From Moheibacter sediminis (GTDB lineage Bacteria; Bacteroidota; Bacteroidia; Flavobacteriales; Weeksellaceae), in NCBI RefSeq assembly GCF_900176425.1, contig NZ_FWXS01000004.1, forward strand, positions 1 through 64,000: a stretch of 64,000 nucleotides of DNA, in the 5' to 3' direction. Position numbers and translations under genes: made by a program. A model generated the notes under the pieces. That model did not search any database, was not told where the DNA came from, and saw only the letters and a program-made list of their open reading frames with translations. The first letter of the stretch is position 1; each line of letters begins with the position of its first letter. Positions 8,159 to 16,991 of this stretch are shown piece by piece.

Positions 8159-8250
8159 ATGAAATTTTGAATTTGTGAATGGTAATTTTCAACAGTCGAA
8201 CTGCATTCATTCCATAAAATCATTCTATTTTTGACATAAATAATTTCAAT

Positions 8251-9366
8251 ATGAATTTAAGTTTTTGGGAACTCGAAACCTATTTTAGAAATGTCGATTT
8301 TACCATAATAGGAAGCGGAATTGTAGGATTGAGCACTGCTTATCATTTACGAAAAAAAAATCCTGAAGCGAAAATCATCATCATCGAAAAAGGAATGCTG
8401 CCTGAAGGTGCCAGTACCAAAAATGCAGGTTTTGCTTGTTTCGGAACTTTGTCTGAAATTCTTTGGTATCTGGAATCAAATCCTGAAGAAGAAGTTTATA
8501 AATTGGTGGAAAGAAGGTTCAAAGGTTTGCAAAAATTGCGCTCATTGATTCCTGATAAAAAAATGGATTATAATCAGTTCGGTGGTTATGAAATTTTTAG
8601 GAAAAATGACAAAGATTTGATGGAAGTTAGTTTATCCAATTTAGATAAAATTAATTCATGGCTGAAACCTATTTTTAATGAAAATGTTTATAGAAAATCT
8701 GAAACAGATTTCTGTTTCAAAAACACAGTCGGAATGATTGAAACAGATTTCGAAGGACACATTCATACCGGAAAAATGATGAAATCTTTTGTGGAATTAG
8801 TTATTTCAAATCAAATTTCGATTTTAAATAATGTCGAAGTAACTGCCATCAATGAGTTGAATCCAGGAGTTGAATTAGAATTAAAAAATGAATTCACAAT
8901 CAAAACAGGGAAAGTTTTCCTTTGTACGAATGCGTTTACTAAAAAATTGGTTGATTTGGATGTCGTTCCAGCGAGAGCGCAAGTTTTGGTGACGAAACCA
9001 ATTGAAAATTTAAAATTGAAAGGTTGTTTTCATATGGATGAAGGATTTTATTATTTCAGAAATATTGGCAATCGTGTTTTGCTCGGCGGCGGAAGAAATC
9101 TTGATTTGAAAGGCGAAACCACAACTGAATTTGGGACGACGGAATTGATTCAAAATCAATTGGAAACTTATTTGCGAGAAATCATTCTTCCCCATCAAAA
9201 ATTTGAAATAGACCATCGCTGGAGTGGAATTATGGGCATGGGTGCACATAGAAATCCGATCGTGAAACAATTGTCCGAAAATGTGTATTGCGGCGTTCGT
9301 CTGACGGGAACCGGGATTGCTATCGGGTCGTTGGTAGGAGAGGAGTTAGCGGATTTATTAGATTAA
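8251..9366 (+). CDS. FAD-dependent oxidoreductase (DAO family)
   Basis: A 371-residue flavoenzyme of the D-amino-acid-oxidase/glycine-oxidase family (PF01266). The dinucleotide-binding motif is GSGIVG at residues 21-26, followed at 45-52 by the IIIEKG strand with the ribose-binding acid. GASTKNAGFACFG follows and is the usual FAD contact. The C-terminus carries RVLLGGGRN and a final GVRLTGTGIAIGSLVGEELADLL, which close the FAD site. There is no signal peptide, so it should be cytoplasmic; the family oxidatively deaminates amines or amino acids, with H2O2 formed. The FKBP gene starts 25 bases downstream and is probably cotranscribed. A -7 element (TATTTTTG, 8226-8233) lies 17 bases upstream of the start. 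The substrate is unknown. Confidence 0.85.
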   Translation: MNLSFWELETYFRNVDFTIIGSGIVGLSTAYHLRKKNPEAKIIIIEKGMLPEGASTKNAGFACFGTLSEILWYLESNPEEEVYKLVERRFKGLQKLRSLIPDKKMDYNQFGGYEIFRKNDKDLMEVSLSNLDKINSWLKPIFNENVYRKSETDFCFKNTVGMIETDFEGHIHTGKMMKSFVELVISNQISILNNVEVTAINELNPGVELELKNEFTIKTGKVFLCTNAFTKKLVDLDVVPARAQVLVTKPIENLKLKGCFHMDEGFYYFRNIGNRVLLGGGRNLDLKGETTTEFGTTELIQNQLETYLREIILPHQKFEIDHRWSGIMGMGAHRNPIVKQLSENVYCGVRLTGTGIAIGSLVGEELADLLD

Positions 9367-9391
9367 TTATACATTTACAAAAAAATAAAAA

Positions 9392-9829
9392 ATGGGCGTA
9401 GCAGATATATTATTCAAAAGAAAACAAGAATTGGCAGCGAAAAACCTGAAAGAAGGTCAGGATTTCATGGAAGAAAATGGCAAAAAAGAAGGTGTAATTA
9501 CTTTAGAAAATGGATTACAATATGAAATCTTAACTGACGCCGAAGGACCAAAACCGAACATCAAAAGCAATGTAAAATGCCATTACCATGGAACAACAAT
9601 TAACGGAGAAGTTTTCGATAGTTCTGTGAAACGCGGCGTACCAGCTACTTTTCCGCTCAATCGTGTGATTGCAGGTTGGACGGTTGGCGTTCAGTTGATG
9701 TCTGTTGGGAGTAAATATAGATTTGTAATTCCCGCATGGCTTGCGTATGGCGAAGAACAAATCAGTAAAGAAATCGGACCAAATTCTACTTTGATTTTTG
9801 AAGTGGAGTTGTTGGGGATTGAAGGGTGA
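9392..9829 (+). CDS. FKBP-type peptidyl-prolyl cis-trans isomerase
   Basis: A 145-residue protein with an N-terminal helix (residues 1-30, MGVADILFKRKQELAAKN), then a full FKBP domain. The domain runs from VITLENGLQYEILT through the beta strand NVKCHYHGTTINGEVFDSS, the active-site VIAGWTVGVQLMSVGSKYRFVIP, LAYGE and the closing strand TLIFEVELLGIEG. The key aromatic and acidic pocket residues (Tyr, Phe-Asp, Trp, Tyr) are present. No signal peptide is visible, so it is likely cytoplasmic, unlike periplasmic FkpA. It catalyses proline isomerisation during protein folding. It follows the FAD oxidoreductase by 25 bases and ends at a bidirectional terminator. Confidence 0.92.
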   Translation: MGVADILFKRKQELAAKNLKEGQDFMEENGKKEGVITLENGLQYEILTDAEGPKPNIKSNVKCHYHGTTINGEVFDSSVKRGVPATFPLNRVIAGWTVGVQLMSVGSKYRFVIPAWLAYGEEQISKEIGPNSTLIFEVELLGIEG

Positions 9830-9860
9830 CAATGATACATTAAATTATATAATCTAAACA

Positions 9861-9903
9861 AAAAAGCTTGCTGAAAAATAAATTTTAGCAAGCTTTTTAT
9901 TTT
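9861..9903. terminator. bidirectional terminator between convergent genes
   Basis: AAAAAGCTTGCT pairs with AGCAAGCTTTTT (9861-9898), followed by ATTTTT on the plus strand and flanked by A-runs that give U-runs on the minus strand. It serves the FKBP gene and the facing M1 aminopeptidase gene. Confidence 0.85.
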
Positions 9904-9914
9904 TTTATAATGGA

Positions 9915-11843
9915 TTATTTCACCAAAACTTTCATCAATTGCGTTCTGTTTCCGGATTGGATTTGAACCATATAAGTTCCGGTTGTCCAGTTTTGAGAAT
10001 TGATTTGAACTTTAGCATTATTCAAATCTTTAGAATGATAAATCACTTTTCCTGAAACATCAAAAACTTTAATTTCATCTATGTTTTCTTTATTTTCAAT
10101 GGTAAATGATTCATTTGCGGGATTTGGATAAATTGAAGCTTTTGTTGAGTTAGCAGCATCCAATTCTTCATTACCCAAAGTCGTACTTCCGATTCTGCAA
10201 ACCACATCAAAACTAGGATTTACAGTATAATTTGTTACTGCAAAAGACAAATCAGTTACGTCGAAGGATTGTCCGTTTTGAGTTAAATTAAATCTTCTGG
10301 TAGCAGTTTGTCCGCCACTTCCACGGAATTGAATTTCCAACGGAGTTTCAAAGAAATCTACTGAATTATGAGATTGATTTTGATTAATAATAACTGTAAT
10401 ATTGTTACTTCCGCTATGCTTATTTACGGCAATATTGAAAATCGGGTGACCTTGACCGTAAATCCAGTCAGCAAAATAATTGTCCCAATTCATTCCGGTA
10501 GAAGCCTCCAAACTTGACTTGAATTGAGGAGTTGTTGCATAACCATAAGTAAGTGCAGGGTCGTTCAGGTAATTTTTCATAGACTGATAAAATAATGCAT
10601 CATCATTAATTATATACCTAATTAAATGGACCATCATAGAAGCCTTTGCATAAGTCAATCGATAATTGAAAATTCGGTCTTCATTTTCAGGTTCAGGATT
10701 CCAAACCGAACCCCAGTTATTATCCGTTATGTACCAAACATAATCTTCTTTCCAGCTTTTAAAAGCATTTTCACCAAAAATTTCCTGCGTCATCAAACCA
10801 TCGCTATATTCAGCAAAACCTTCATTGAGCCATATATCACTCCAAGTCCCGCAAGTAACCTGATTTCCAAACCATTGATGTCCTAATTCATGAACTACCA
10901 ACCCAAAATCAAAATTTGCCACGAAACTCATCGTTGAATGTTCCATTCCTCCACCACGTTCCCATTCTGCATGACCGTATTTTTCTAATTTGTAAGGATA
11001 ATCTCCAAACTTTTCACTCAAAGATGAAATATAACTTGGAACCTGATCCAAAGAAGATTGCGCTCCAGATAAAGACTCCGGGTAAACATAATTGATAATC
11101 GGAACATTCGTACCGCTGATATCTACAGAATTGTTGTATTCAATATAATTCGTAACCGCAATTGCAACCAAATAAACCGGGATCGGATAATTGTGCTGCC
11201 AGTGTGAAACTGAATTTCCGCCGCCAATATTTGTAACAGATTTCAAAAGTCCGTTGGAAGCGGCTTTCATACTGGATGGATGCGTTACATGGATGTCAAT
11301 TTTTTTAACTTTATCAAGCAAATCATCTTTGCAAACCCACCAAGCTGAAGCGTGAAATGACTCGGAAATCGTTTCCGCAATCGGATTTCCATTATGGCTG
11401 AAAACGCTGTACCCGCTGGAAGTATTGGCATTTCCTGAAAAACTGATGGCAATAGAATCCAAATGATTTTGTGGAAGAGATGCAGGCAAGTTAATCGTCA
11501 AAACATCTCCTGAACGGGTGAAATTTGTAATAGGAGCCGAATGATAACTGATTGATTCTATGTCCAGATTTTGTTTTGCATTGATTTTTATCTGATTCAA
11601 AAGCTCAGTTGTTGTGAAATGCATAGTTGTTTTTCCTGAAAAATTTGAAACGTTTGGATCTGCATGAATTTCTAGACGATAATATTCAGGAACATAATCT
11701 GCATCTAAAAGAACTCCTTCTTCTGCATGTGTATGTTGTCCATTTTGAAATGCATTTTTTTCTTGAATGGAATGTTCGTAATTGCGTTGTGCCAAGGAAA
11801 ATATAAATCCCAGACAAAATAGGATGGTAAAATTTAATTTCAT
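9915..11843 (-). CDS. secreted M1 family aminopeptidase with T9SS sorting domain
   Basis: A 642-residue zinc metallopeptidase. Residues 1-18 are a signal peptide. The beta-rich N-terminal domain (about 45-240) is typical of M1. The catalytic domain has HELGH at 318-322 and the third zinc ligand Glu341 in WLNEGFAEY, the standard HExxH-x18-E. The substrate-binding GAMEN motif is replaced by GGGMEHS just upstream, so the N-terminal-amine recognition differs from classic aminopeptidase N. The C-terminal part from about 565 (IYPNPANESF to LMKVLVK) is a type A T9SS sorting domain, so the enzyme is exported to the cell surface. It lacks the large ERAP-like helical domain, so it is a short M1. It lies 12 bases downstream of hemL and is probably cotranscribed with it. 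Confidence 0.92.
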   Translation of the reverse strand: MKLNFTILFCLGFIFSLAQRNYEHSIQEKNAFQNGQHTHAEEGVLLDADYVPEYYRLEIHADPNVSNFSGKTTMHFTTTELLNQIKINAKQNLDIESISYHSAPITNFTRSGDVLTINLPASLPQNHLDSIAISFSGNANTSSGYSVFSHNGNPIAETISESFHASAWWVCKDDLLDKVKKIDIHVTHPSSMKAASNGLLKSVTNIGGGNSVSHWQHNYPIPVYLVAIAVTNYIEYNNSVDISGTNVPIINYVYPESLSGAQSSLDQVPSYISSLSEKFGDYPYKLEKYGHAEWERGGGMEHSTMSFVANFDFGLVVHELGHQWFGNQVTCGTWSDIWLNEGFAEYSDGLMTQEIFGENAFKSWKEDYVWYITDNNWGSVWNPEPENEDRIFNYRLTYAKASMMVHLIRYIINDDALFYQSMKNYLNDPALTYGYATTPQFKSSLEASTGMNWDNYFADWIYGQGHPIFNIAVNKHSGSNNITVIINQNQSHNSVDFFETPLEIQFRGSGGQTATRRFNLTQNGQSFDVTDLSFAVTNYTVNPSFDVVCRIGSTTLGNEELDAANSTKASIYPNPANESFTIENKENIDEIKVFDVSGKVIYHSKDLNNAKVQINSQNWTTGTYMVQIQSGNRTQLMKVLVK

Positions 11844-11855
11844 GTTTAATGTGTG

Positions 11856-13145
11856 TTAATCAGTCGAAGGTACAAATTTTTCTATTGCAATTAATGTTTT
11901 TTCAATTTCTTCATTTTGAATGGAATCTGAAATAAACCAGGTTTCATAACCTGATGGAGGAAGATAAATTCCTTCATTCAATAAATGATGAAAAAATTGA
12001 TTGAATAAGCTATGATTTGCTTGTTGTGCATCATCAAAATTCGTGATTTTATTTTCTCCAAAAAAGAAAGAAATCATCGAACCTAATCTATTCGTAGTAT
12101 GTGCAATGCCTTTTTGAGAAAGGATGGAAGTAATTTCTTCGTGTAAAATTTTTGTGGTAGAATCAATCCTTTCATAAAGATTTAAATCATCTTTCAAAAT
12201 CGATAAAGTCGTTATTCCGGCACGCATTGCGATTGGATTTCCAGACAAAGTTCCGGCTTGGTAAACCGGTCCCAATGGCGCCAAATAATCCATAATTTCA
12301 CTTCTTCCGGTAAATGCTCCGACAGGAAAGCCCCCGCCGATAATTTTCCCGAAACAAACCAAATCCGCATTAATATTTAATTTTTCCTGAGCACCACCAA
12401 ATCCCAATCGGAATCCAGTCATCACTTCATCAAAAATCAAAAGAGCATTGTTTTCTGTACAAATTGTTCTCAGATTTTCTAAAAAATTTTCTTCAGGAAC
12501 AATGCAGCCCATATTTCCAGCAACAGGTTCGATAATGATGGCGGCAATTTCGCCTGAATTTGATTCAAACAAATTTTTAACCGATTCAAAATCATTGAAT
12601 TTTGCGAGTAAAGTATCTTTAGCAGTTCCTTGTGTAACGCCCGGACTGTTTGGATTTCCGAACGTCGCCGCACCGCTTCCGGCTTTGATTAAAAATGAGT
12701 CGGAATGTCCGTGATAGCACCCTTCAAATTTGATGATTTTATCTTTTCCCGTAAATCCTCTTGCCAGACGAATTGCACTCATGCAAGCTTCTGTGCCGGA
12801 ATTGACCATTCTGATTTTATCTACATTCGGGACATTTTCCACAATTAATTTTGCGATTTCCGTTTCCAGTTCAGTAGGCGTTCCATAAGAAAATCCTTTT
12901 TTTAGCTGATTGGTTACGGCTTCTAAAACCATCGGATGCGTGTGTCCCAAAATCAATGGTCCCCAGGAATTGATGTAATCTACATATGCTCTTCCATCTT
13001 CATCATATAAATAAGCACCCAACGCTTTTTGCATAAATATTGGCGTTCCGCCAACAGATTTAAATGCACGAACGGGTGAGTTTACGCCACCTGGAATGTA
13101 ATTTTGAGCTTCTTGAAAAAGTGTGCTGCTGCGTTGGTACAACAT
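11856..13145 (-). CDS. hemL: glutamate-1-semialdehyde 2,1-aminomutase
   Basis: A 429-residue PLP enzyme that converts glutamate-1-semialdehyde to 5-aminolevulinate in the C5 route of heme synthesis. Recognisable features are [10 protein letters not shown] at the N-terminus, [32 protein letters not shown] for phosphate and PLP contact, [10 protein letters not shown], the [12 protein letters not shown] strand with the PLP-ring Asp, and the Schiff-base Lys267 in [16 protein letters not shown]. The length equals the family norm and the full domain is intact. The start codon ATG at 13145 precedes [14 protein letters not shown], as in homologues. It is followed after 12 bases by the M1 aminopeptidase gene. 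No other heme gene lies in the window. Confidence 0.97.
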   Translation of the reverse strand: MLYQRSSTLFQEAQNYIPGGVNSPVRAFKSVGGTPIFMQKALGAYLYDEDGRAYVDYINSWGPLILGHTHPMVLEAVTNQLKKGFSYGTPTELETEIAKLIVENVPNVDKIRMVNSGTEACMSAIRLARGFTGKDKIIKFEGCYHGHSDSFLIKAGSGAATFGNPNSPGVTQGTAKDTLLAKFNDFESVKNLFESNSGEIAAIIIEPVAGNMGCIVPEENFLENLRTICTENNALLIFDEVMTGFRLGFGGAQEKLNINADLVCFGKIIGGGFPVGAFTGRSEIMDYLAPLGPVYQAGTLSGNPIAMRAGITTLSILKDDLNLYERIDSTTKILHEEITSILSQKGIAHTTNRLGSMISFFFGENKITNFDDAQQANHSLFNQFFHHLLNEGIYLPPSGYETWFISDSIQNEEIEKTLIAIEKFVPSTD

Positions 13146-13265
13146 ATTAAATTTTTACTATGGATTTAAAAATGTAAATATAAAAAATCTAGCAGGATAC
13201 AAAGTTTAACTTTTCTTTTTAATTTATTGTTATACAACATTCATCGCTATTTTTAAACAAAACAC

Positions 13266-13295
13266 AAAAGCCTCCGTTTTTAAACAGAGGCTTTT
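13266..13295 (-). terminator. terminator downstream of the GreA/Rnk-like gene
   Basis: AAAAGCCTC and GAGGCTTTT pair around CGTTTTTAAACA, 23 bases beyond the stop of the minus-strand gene at 13319. The stem's own T-rich arm supplies the U-tract. Confidence 0.7.
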
Positions 13296-13318
13296 ATGTA
13301 AATTTCTGAAATACAATT

Positions 13319-13699
13319 TTAAACTATGAATGGTTCTACTTTTGAAATTTCAATTTTCTTTTCTCCGTCTTTAAAAGGCCAGAAAATAATATCTCCCGTT
13401 TTACGTCCTATAGTTGCTAAACCAATTTGAGATAGGATAGAATGTTTTCCCATTTTTAATTTTTCTTTATCAGGAGCAACAAAAGTGTACTCACTTTCCT
13501 GTAGGGTAGAATGATCTATAACCTTTATCCGACAATTGACCGTTACTATATCTGGAGAGAGGTCTTTTCTTAAGACTTGTTTTGCGTTTTTGAGTTCTGA
13601 AATCAAAATTTGTTCTTCCTGACTTGTTACTTTTTTTCTTCTTATTTGTTCTTTTATTAAATCGTAAAGTCCGGTTGTTAAAATAATATTTTCTGTCAT
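13319..13699 (-). CDS. GreA/GreB/Rnk-family protein
   Basis: A 126-residue cytoplasmic protein. The C-terminal 75 residues match the GreA/GreB C-terminal FKBP-like domain. They run from DIVTVNCRIKVIDHS, a strand followed by a turn, through ESEYTFVAPDKEKLKMGKHSILSQIGLATIGRKTGDIIFWPF. The KxSILSPLGxALLGxKxGD consensus is clearly recognisable. The N-terminal 45 residues are helical but too short for the GreA coiled coil that enters the RNA polymerase secondary channel. Its size is closer to Rnk-type regulators and short Bacteroidetes Gre-like proteins. It probably binds RNA polymerase, but antipause or cleavage activity should not be assumed. It is a single gene with its own terminator. Confidence 0.75.
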   Translation of the reverse strand: MTENIILTTGLYDLIKEQIRRKKVTSQEEQILISELKNAKQVLRKDLSPDIVTVNCRIKVIDHSTLQESEYTFVAPDKEKLKMGKHSILSQIGLATIGRKTGDIIFWPFKDGEKKIEISKVEPFIV

Positions 13700-14035
13700 G
13701 ATATTTCTTAATTTAAAATTCCCCTTTTTTACTTTATAAATGACTCAATGCCATAAGTTTATTATTAAACTATGCTGAAAGTAAACTTTAAAGAGTTTGA
13801 TAATTATATTTAAAAAAACTAAAAATTGCCCTGTCTTGAGTCATGACAGGGTTAGGAAATAAACTCTTTGGAGCGTTTTAGAAAAATATCATCATGTAAA
13901 TAAATCAATGACAGCAACATCGTGTGAAGTTGTTTCTTTTCTTTGAAGAAAAAGGTTGTTGTCATATTCTCATCTGTGATTAATGACGAAGTTACTGATT
14001 TAATTTATATTAGCAATGAGATTAACAGTAAGGAG
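13700..14035. other. 336-base intergenic region with two hairpins
   Basis: No coding region is supported. Positions 13829-13851 form a perfect 7-bp hairpin (CCCTGTC/GACAGGG, 9-base loop); on the minus strand it is followed by CAATTTTTAG, so it may end the transcript of the glucosaminidase gene. Positions 13909-13964 carry a second, longer inverted repeat (TGACAGCAAC against GTTGTTGTCA, one G-T pair), giving that transcript a structured 3' region. Confidence 0.45.
13829..13851 (-). terminator. hairpin terminator candidate distal to the glucosaminidase gene
   Basis: A perfect 7-bp stem CCCTGTC/GACAGGG with a minus-strand T-rich tail (AATTTTTAG). It lies 185 bases past the stop at 14036. Confidence 0.5.
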
Positions 14036-15088
14036 TTATTTTTTCTTAGTTTTCAAATTCAGAACAGTTCCTGCTTTGGGTTGTTGTCCTGCTTTTATTT
14101 TGTTAAAACTATACAGTTTTCCGATTTTCATTCCCACTTTTTGAGAAATCAAATACATATTGTCGCCTTGCTGAACTTTATAAAATTTCTCTTTTCCTGT
14201 AGTTTTCTTTTTATCAAGGAAAACAAATTGCCCAGGAGTGAGTTTTCCATTTTCAGGAAGTTCATTGAATGAAGCTAATTTTTTAGGACTGATTTCATAC
14301 AGATTAGCCAGTTTCGAAATAGATTCTCCGTCATAAGCAATTATGTATTGGATACCGTTTGCGTGTTTTTTGATGCGCATCATCGGGTTGTCTTCGCGTT
14401 TTGCAACTTCGATGGTTTTGGTCGTTTGCTCAATTGTTTCTTCTACGGTTTTGGAAATCGGGTCAGGAATTACGGCAGCAATTACTTCTCCTGCAGTTTC
14501 CGTGGCATCTGTCATTCCGGTCAATGATTTTGTGGAAGAAGGACCAAACATTTCAATCAATTTCTTTTCCACTTCGTGGGGGAGCAATTTGTCAAACTTA
14601 TCTAAATTATATTTTTCAATTCTTGAAATCAAAATACCCGCATACTTCGGATTGGTTGCATACCCGGCCTTTTTCAAACCATGCGCCCAAGCTTTGTAAT
14701 CGAGGATATCCAGTTTGAACAAATCTTTGTAATAAGGACGCTCAGCCAAAAATTTTGAATGGTCGCGGTAACTTTCCTGAACTGAATTGTAAACGCGGAA
14801 ACATTCGTTCGGCGCATCGTCTGTGTGGCTCATCGTTTTCCCGGTCCATTCGGTTTTACATTTGATTCCGAAATGATTCAATCCTTTTTCAGCCAATCGG
14901 CTTTGTCCTCCTCCCGTTTCTAAAATTCCTTGTGAAAGTGTTATGCTCGCAGGGATTTTGTATAAGTGCATTTCCTCAACCGCGAGTTTTGCATACAATC
15001 TGATGTACTCGATATCTTTGGATTCTTGCGCGAAATTTTTTATTGAAAACAATAATAAAAAAGTTAACAGTGCTAATTTTTTAATCAT
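14036..15088 (-). CDS. LysM-containing N-acetylglucosaminidase (peptidoglycan hydrolase)
   Basis: A 350-residue secreted cell-wall hydrolase. Residues 1-20 are a signal peptide (ending NFAQ). The glucosaminidase domain (PF01832, FlgJ/LytD-like) covers residues about 30-165. It has SITLSQGILETGGGQSRLA carrying the catalytic Glu, then NHFGIKCK, and later YKAWAHGLKKAGYATNPKYA. A linker of low complexity follows to about 235. Two LysM-like modules form the C-terminus: residues about 245-292 (IAYDGESISKLANLYEIS) and 300-345 (VQQGDNMYLISQKVGM), which bind peptidoglycan. It cleaves the glycan backbone during growth or division. It is the last gene of a four-gene minus-strand unit and overlaps its upstream neighbour by 4 bases. 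Confidence 0.92.
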   Translation of the reverse strand: MIKKLALLTFLLLFSIKNFAQESKDIEYIRLYAKLAVEEMHLYKIPASITLSQGILETGGGQSRLAEKGLNHFGIKCKTEWTGKTMSHTDDAPNECFRVYNSVQESYRDHSKFLAERPYYKDLFKLDILDYKAWAHGLKKAGYATNPKYAGILISRIEKYNLDKFDKLLPHEVEKKLIEMFGPSSTKSLTGMTDATETAGEVIAAVIPDPISKTVEETIEQTTKTIEVAKREDNPMMRIKKHANGIQYIIAYDGESISKLANLYEISPKKLASFNELPENGKLTPGQFVFLDKKKTTGKEKFYKVQQGDNMYLISQKVGMKIGKLYSFNKIKAGQQPKAGTVLNLKTKKK

Positions 15089-15996
15089 TTTATAATTGTT
15101 TTATTTTTTAATTCTAATTTTTTGTTCATTCCTTCAATTCCTTGCAAACCACCTGTGTGAACGGCTAGAATTTTGCTTCCTTTTGGAAAAAATTGTTTTT
15201 GAATCAATTCAAAAATTCCGTAAAACATTTTTCCGGTATAAATCGGTTCCAAATTTACGTCAAATCGGGATTTGAATTCGTTAATGAAATCTAATAATTC
15301 TTCATTCACTTTTGCATATCCGCCAAAATGAAAATCAGAAATCAGTTCCCAATTGGAACGCGAAGTAAATTTATTTATTTCATTTTTAAGAAATTCGGAA
15401 TTTTTCAAAGCAGGAAATCCTAAGGTTTTTTGATGTTTTTCAGACGAATTAATTATTCCCGAAATCGTTCCGCCCGTGCCGATTGCACAACAAATAAAAT
15501 CAAAATTAGAAGTATGTTCTCCTAAAATTTCTTCGCAGCCTTTCACCGCCAATTCATTCGTTCCGCCCTCGGGCAAAAGATAAAAATTGCCGAATTTGTT
15601 TTTTAAATTTTGAATGAAATTGTCTTCGGCTTTATTTCTGTAATTTTCTCTTGAAATGAAATGGAGTTTCATTCCGCAGTTTTGTGCAAAAGTCAAAGTT
15701 GAATTTTCATTGATTTTGTCCTCAATTTCTTCGCCGCGAATGATGCCGATGGTTTTGAGTCCGAATTCTTTTCCAGCTGCTGATACAGCGGAAATGTGAT
15801 TGGAATAAGCACCTCCAAAAGTCAAAATGGAATCGTAATTCCCTTTTTGAAATTCTTGCAGATTGTATTGGAGTTTTCGGAATTTATTTCCTGAAATAGT
15901 TGCATGAATTTCATCTTCGCGAAGGATATGCAATTCGATTTCATTTATTTTTGTAATGAATTGAACCCGGGATTGTATTTCAGGGAACTGAATCAT
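15085..15996 (-). CDS. PLP-dependent ACC deaminase/D-cysteine desulfhydrase family protein
   Basis: A 303-residue tryptophan-synthase-beta-fold PLP enzyme. The Schiff-base Lys38 lies in ATISGNKFRKLQYNL. The next conserved block is FGGAYSNHISAVSAAGKEFG, and the phosphate-binding glycine loop is AIGTGGTISGI. The C-terminal YTGKMFYGIFELIQ and HTGGLQGIEG are also typical. Homologues are annotated as 1-aminocyclopropane-1-carboxylate deaminase or D-cysteine desulfhydrase. Without an ethylene context, the D-cysteine/D-amino-acid role is likelier, but the two cannot be told apart by eye. It sits between a membrane protein and a peptidoglycan hydrolase with ATGA-type overlaps on both sides, which suggests translational coupling. 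Confidence 0.85.
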   Translation of the reverse strand: MIQFPEIQSRVQFITKINEIELHILREDEIHATISGNKFRKLQYNLQEFQKGNYDSILTFGGAYSNHISAVSAAGKEFGLKTIGIIRGEEIEDKINENSTLTFAQNCGMKLHFISRENYRNKAEDNFIQNLKNKFGNFYLLPEGGTNELAVKGCEEILGEHTSNFDFICCAIGTGGTISGIINSSEKHQKTLGFPALKNSEFLKNEINKFTSRSNWELISDFHFGGYAKVNEELLDFINEFKSRFDVNLEPIYTGKMFYGIFELIQKQFFPKGSKILAVHTGGLQGIEGMNKKLELKNKTIIK

Positions 15997-16319
15997 AAAT
16001 ATTTAATAAAATTCCAAAAATTCCTTTTCTTCAAAAACTCAAAATCAATTTCATTGGTATAAGCTTCTTTTTCAAAACTGATGTTGAAATAAGCAACATT
16101 TGGATTTTTGAATTGAATCCATCTTACCAGGAATTCAATTCCATACCAAATGAAAAAGAAAATCCAAAGCATTTCTATCTGCTGGCGCAAATGAATTTTT
16201 TCGTGATTGATGATTTTTTTATTTTCCTTGAGTTCTTTATCACGTAAAAATATAAAAGGATAGATGGCCAATCCTCTGAAATTCTTTGCAAAAAGCCATG
16301 AAAGTACAATTACAAACAT
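15993..16319 (-). CDS. small membrane protein with HExxH-like motif
   Basis: A 108-residue protein. Residues 1-10 and 14-25 are hydrophobic (MFVIVLSWLF; GLAIYPFIFL). Residues 40-46 read NHEKIHL, an HExxH pattern typical of small zinc-site proteins, then RQQIEM and a membrane segment LWIFFFIWYGIEFLV (about 50-64). The C-terminal part is soluble, with conserved-looking aromatic residues. In metallopeptidases of the M48/M56 type the HExxH sits on a membrane-adjacent helix much as here, but at this size a complete peptidase is doubtful. It starts 2 bases after the lipoprotein gene and overlaps the next gene by 4, so it belongs to the same operon. No family is named with confidence. Confidence 0.7.
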   Translation of the reverse strand: MFVIVLSWLFAKNFRGLAIYPFIFLRDKELKENKKIINHEKIHLRQQIEMLWIFFFIWYGIEFLVRWIQFKNPNVAYFNISFEKEAYTNEIDFEFLKKRNFWNFIKYL

Positions 16320-16321
16320 AA

Positions 16322-16807
16322 TTAATACTCAAGACGCATATTGAACTGCTCTGCAAATTTTTTCTGTTCGGCGAGTAAAGCTTCTTCCAACTCGAGGTAT
16401 TTTTGGGTTTCTCTGTCCATCAATTCAAAATCCTCAGGTTTCATTTTTTCGGCTCTTTCTGGAGAATTGATATTATAAATCAAACTGTCGATGTTATTTG
16501 TTTTTCCATACAAGAAATTCAAGTGTGAAAAATATTTCATAGCAGTTTCTTTGAAAGCCGTATTTCCTTTGAAATCCTTAAGATTTCTGATTTCATCCAT
16601 GGCTTCATTAATTTCTTTTACAAGTTCTATTCTGTGTTTTTTTATGTCTTCAACAGAAACTTCAGGACCGGCATAAATGGAATCTAACTTTGTAATGACT
16701 TCCAGCTGTGGCTCGATAATCGTGTCGTTATAGCTGATGGAATTATTTCCGGTGTTGCAGGAAATCAAAAAAGGAAAAACAATCAAGTATGCAAAGTATC
16801 TCATCAT
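16322..16807 (-). CDS. hypothetical lipoprotein with coiled-coil segment
   Basis: A 161-residue lipoprotein: MMRYFAYLIVFPFLISC, with Cys17 as the modified residue. The mature part is strongly helical and charged (IEPQLEVITKLDSIYAG, EDIKKHRIELVKEINEAMDEIRNL, then EALLAEQKKFAEQFNMRLEY). This suggests a helical bundle facing the periplasm. No catalytic motif is seen. It is the promoter-proximal gene of the operon that continues with the HExxH membrane protein, the PLP enzyme and the glucosaminidase. A -7 element (TAAATTTG) lies 18 bases upstream. Conserved linkage to cell-envelope genes suggests an envelope role, which is inference. Confidence 0.7.
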   Translation of the reverse strand: MMRYFAYLIVFPFLISCNTGNNSISYNDTIIEPQLEVITKLDSIYAGPEVSVEDIKKHRIELVKEINEAMDEIRNLKDFKGNTAFKETAMKYFSHLNFLYGKTNNIDSLIYNINSPERAEKMKPEDFELMDRETQKYLELEEALLAEQKKFAEQFNMRLEY

Positions 16808-16824
16808 GTCGGATTTATTTGATT

Positions 16825-16832
16825 CAAATTTA
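16825..16832 (-). promoter_or_regulatory. -7 element (TAAATTTG) for the 16807-14036 operon
   Basis: An exact TAnnTTTG match on the minus strand 18 bases before the start codon. The nearest upstream TTG is 28 bases away, outside the usual spacing. Confidence 0.4.
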
Positions 16833-16855
16833 AAAAATAAATATAACTATTGACT

Positions 16856-16895
16856 GAAAACAAAAATACCGTCACTCTCTAGAGAATGACGGTAT
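16856..16895 (-). terminator. terminator downstream of the TPR gene
   Basis: ATACCGTCA and TGACGGTAT pair around a self-complementary core TCTCTAGAGA, making a 30-base near-perfect palindrome (16866-16895). On the minus strand it is followed by TTTTTGTTTT. It ends the 18310-16992 pair. Confidence 0.85.
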
Positions 16896-16991
16896 CTTTT
16901 AACCAACCTAAACCTGAGGCAAAGATAGGGTCCGCAGTTGAATTGTGATATACCAAGATTTTGGTATTTTTGATAAAATCTGAAATTTTTA

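Noticed and set aside
13943-14272. Plus-strand 109-codon frame overlapping the glucosaminidase gene end
   Set aside because: Mostly antisense to the LysM coding region, no signal or family, and Phe/Ser-rich composition typical of antisense shadows.
16866-16895. 30-base near-perfect palindrome as an operator
   Set aside because: It lies downstream of the TPR gene with a minus-strand T-tract, so a terminator is the simpler reading.
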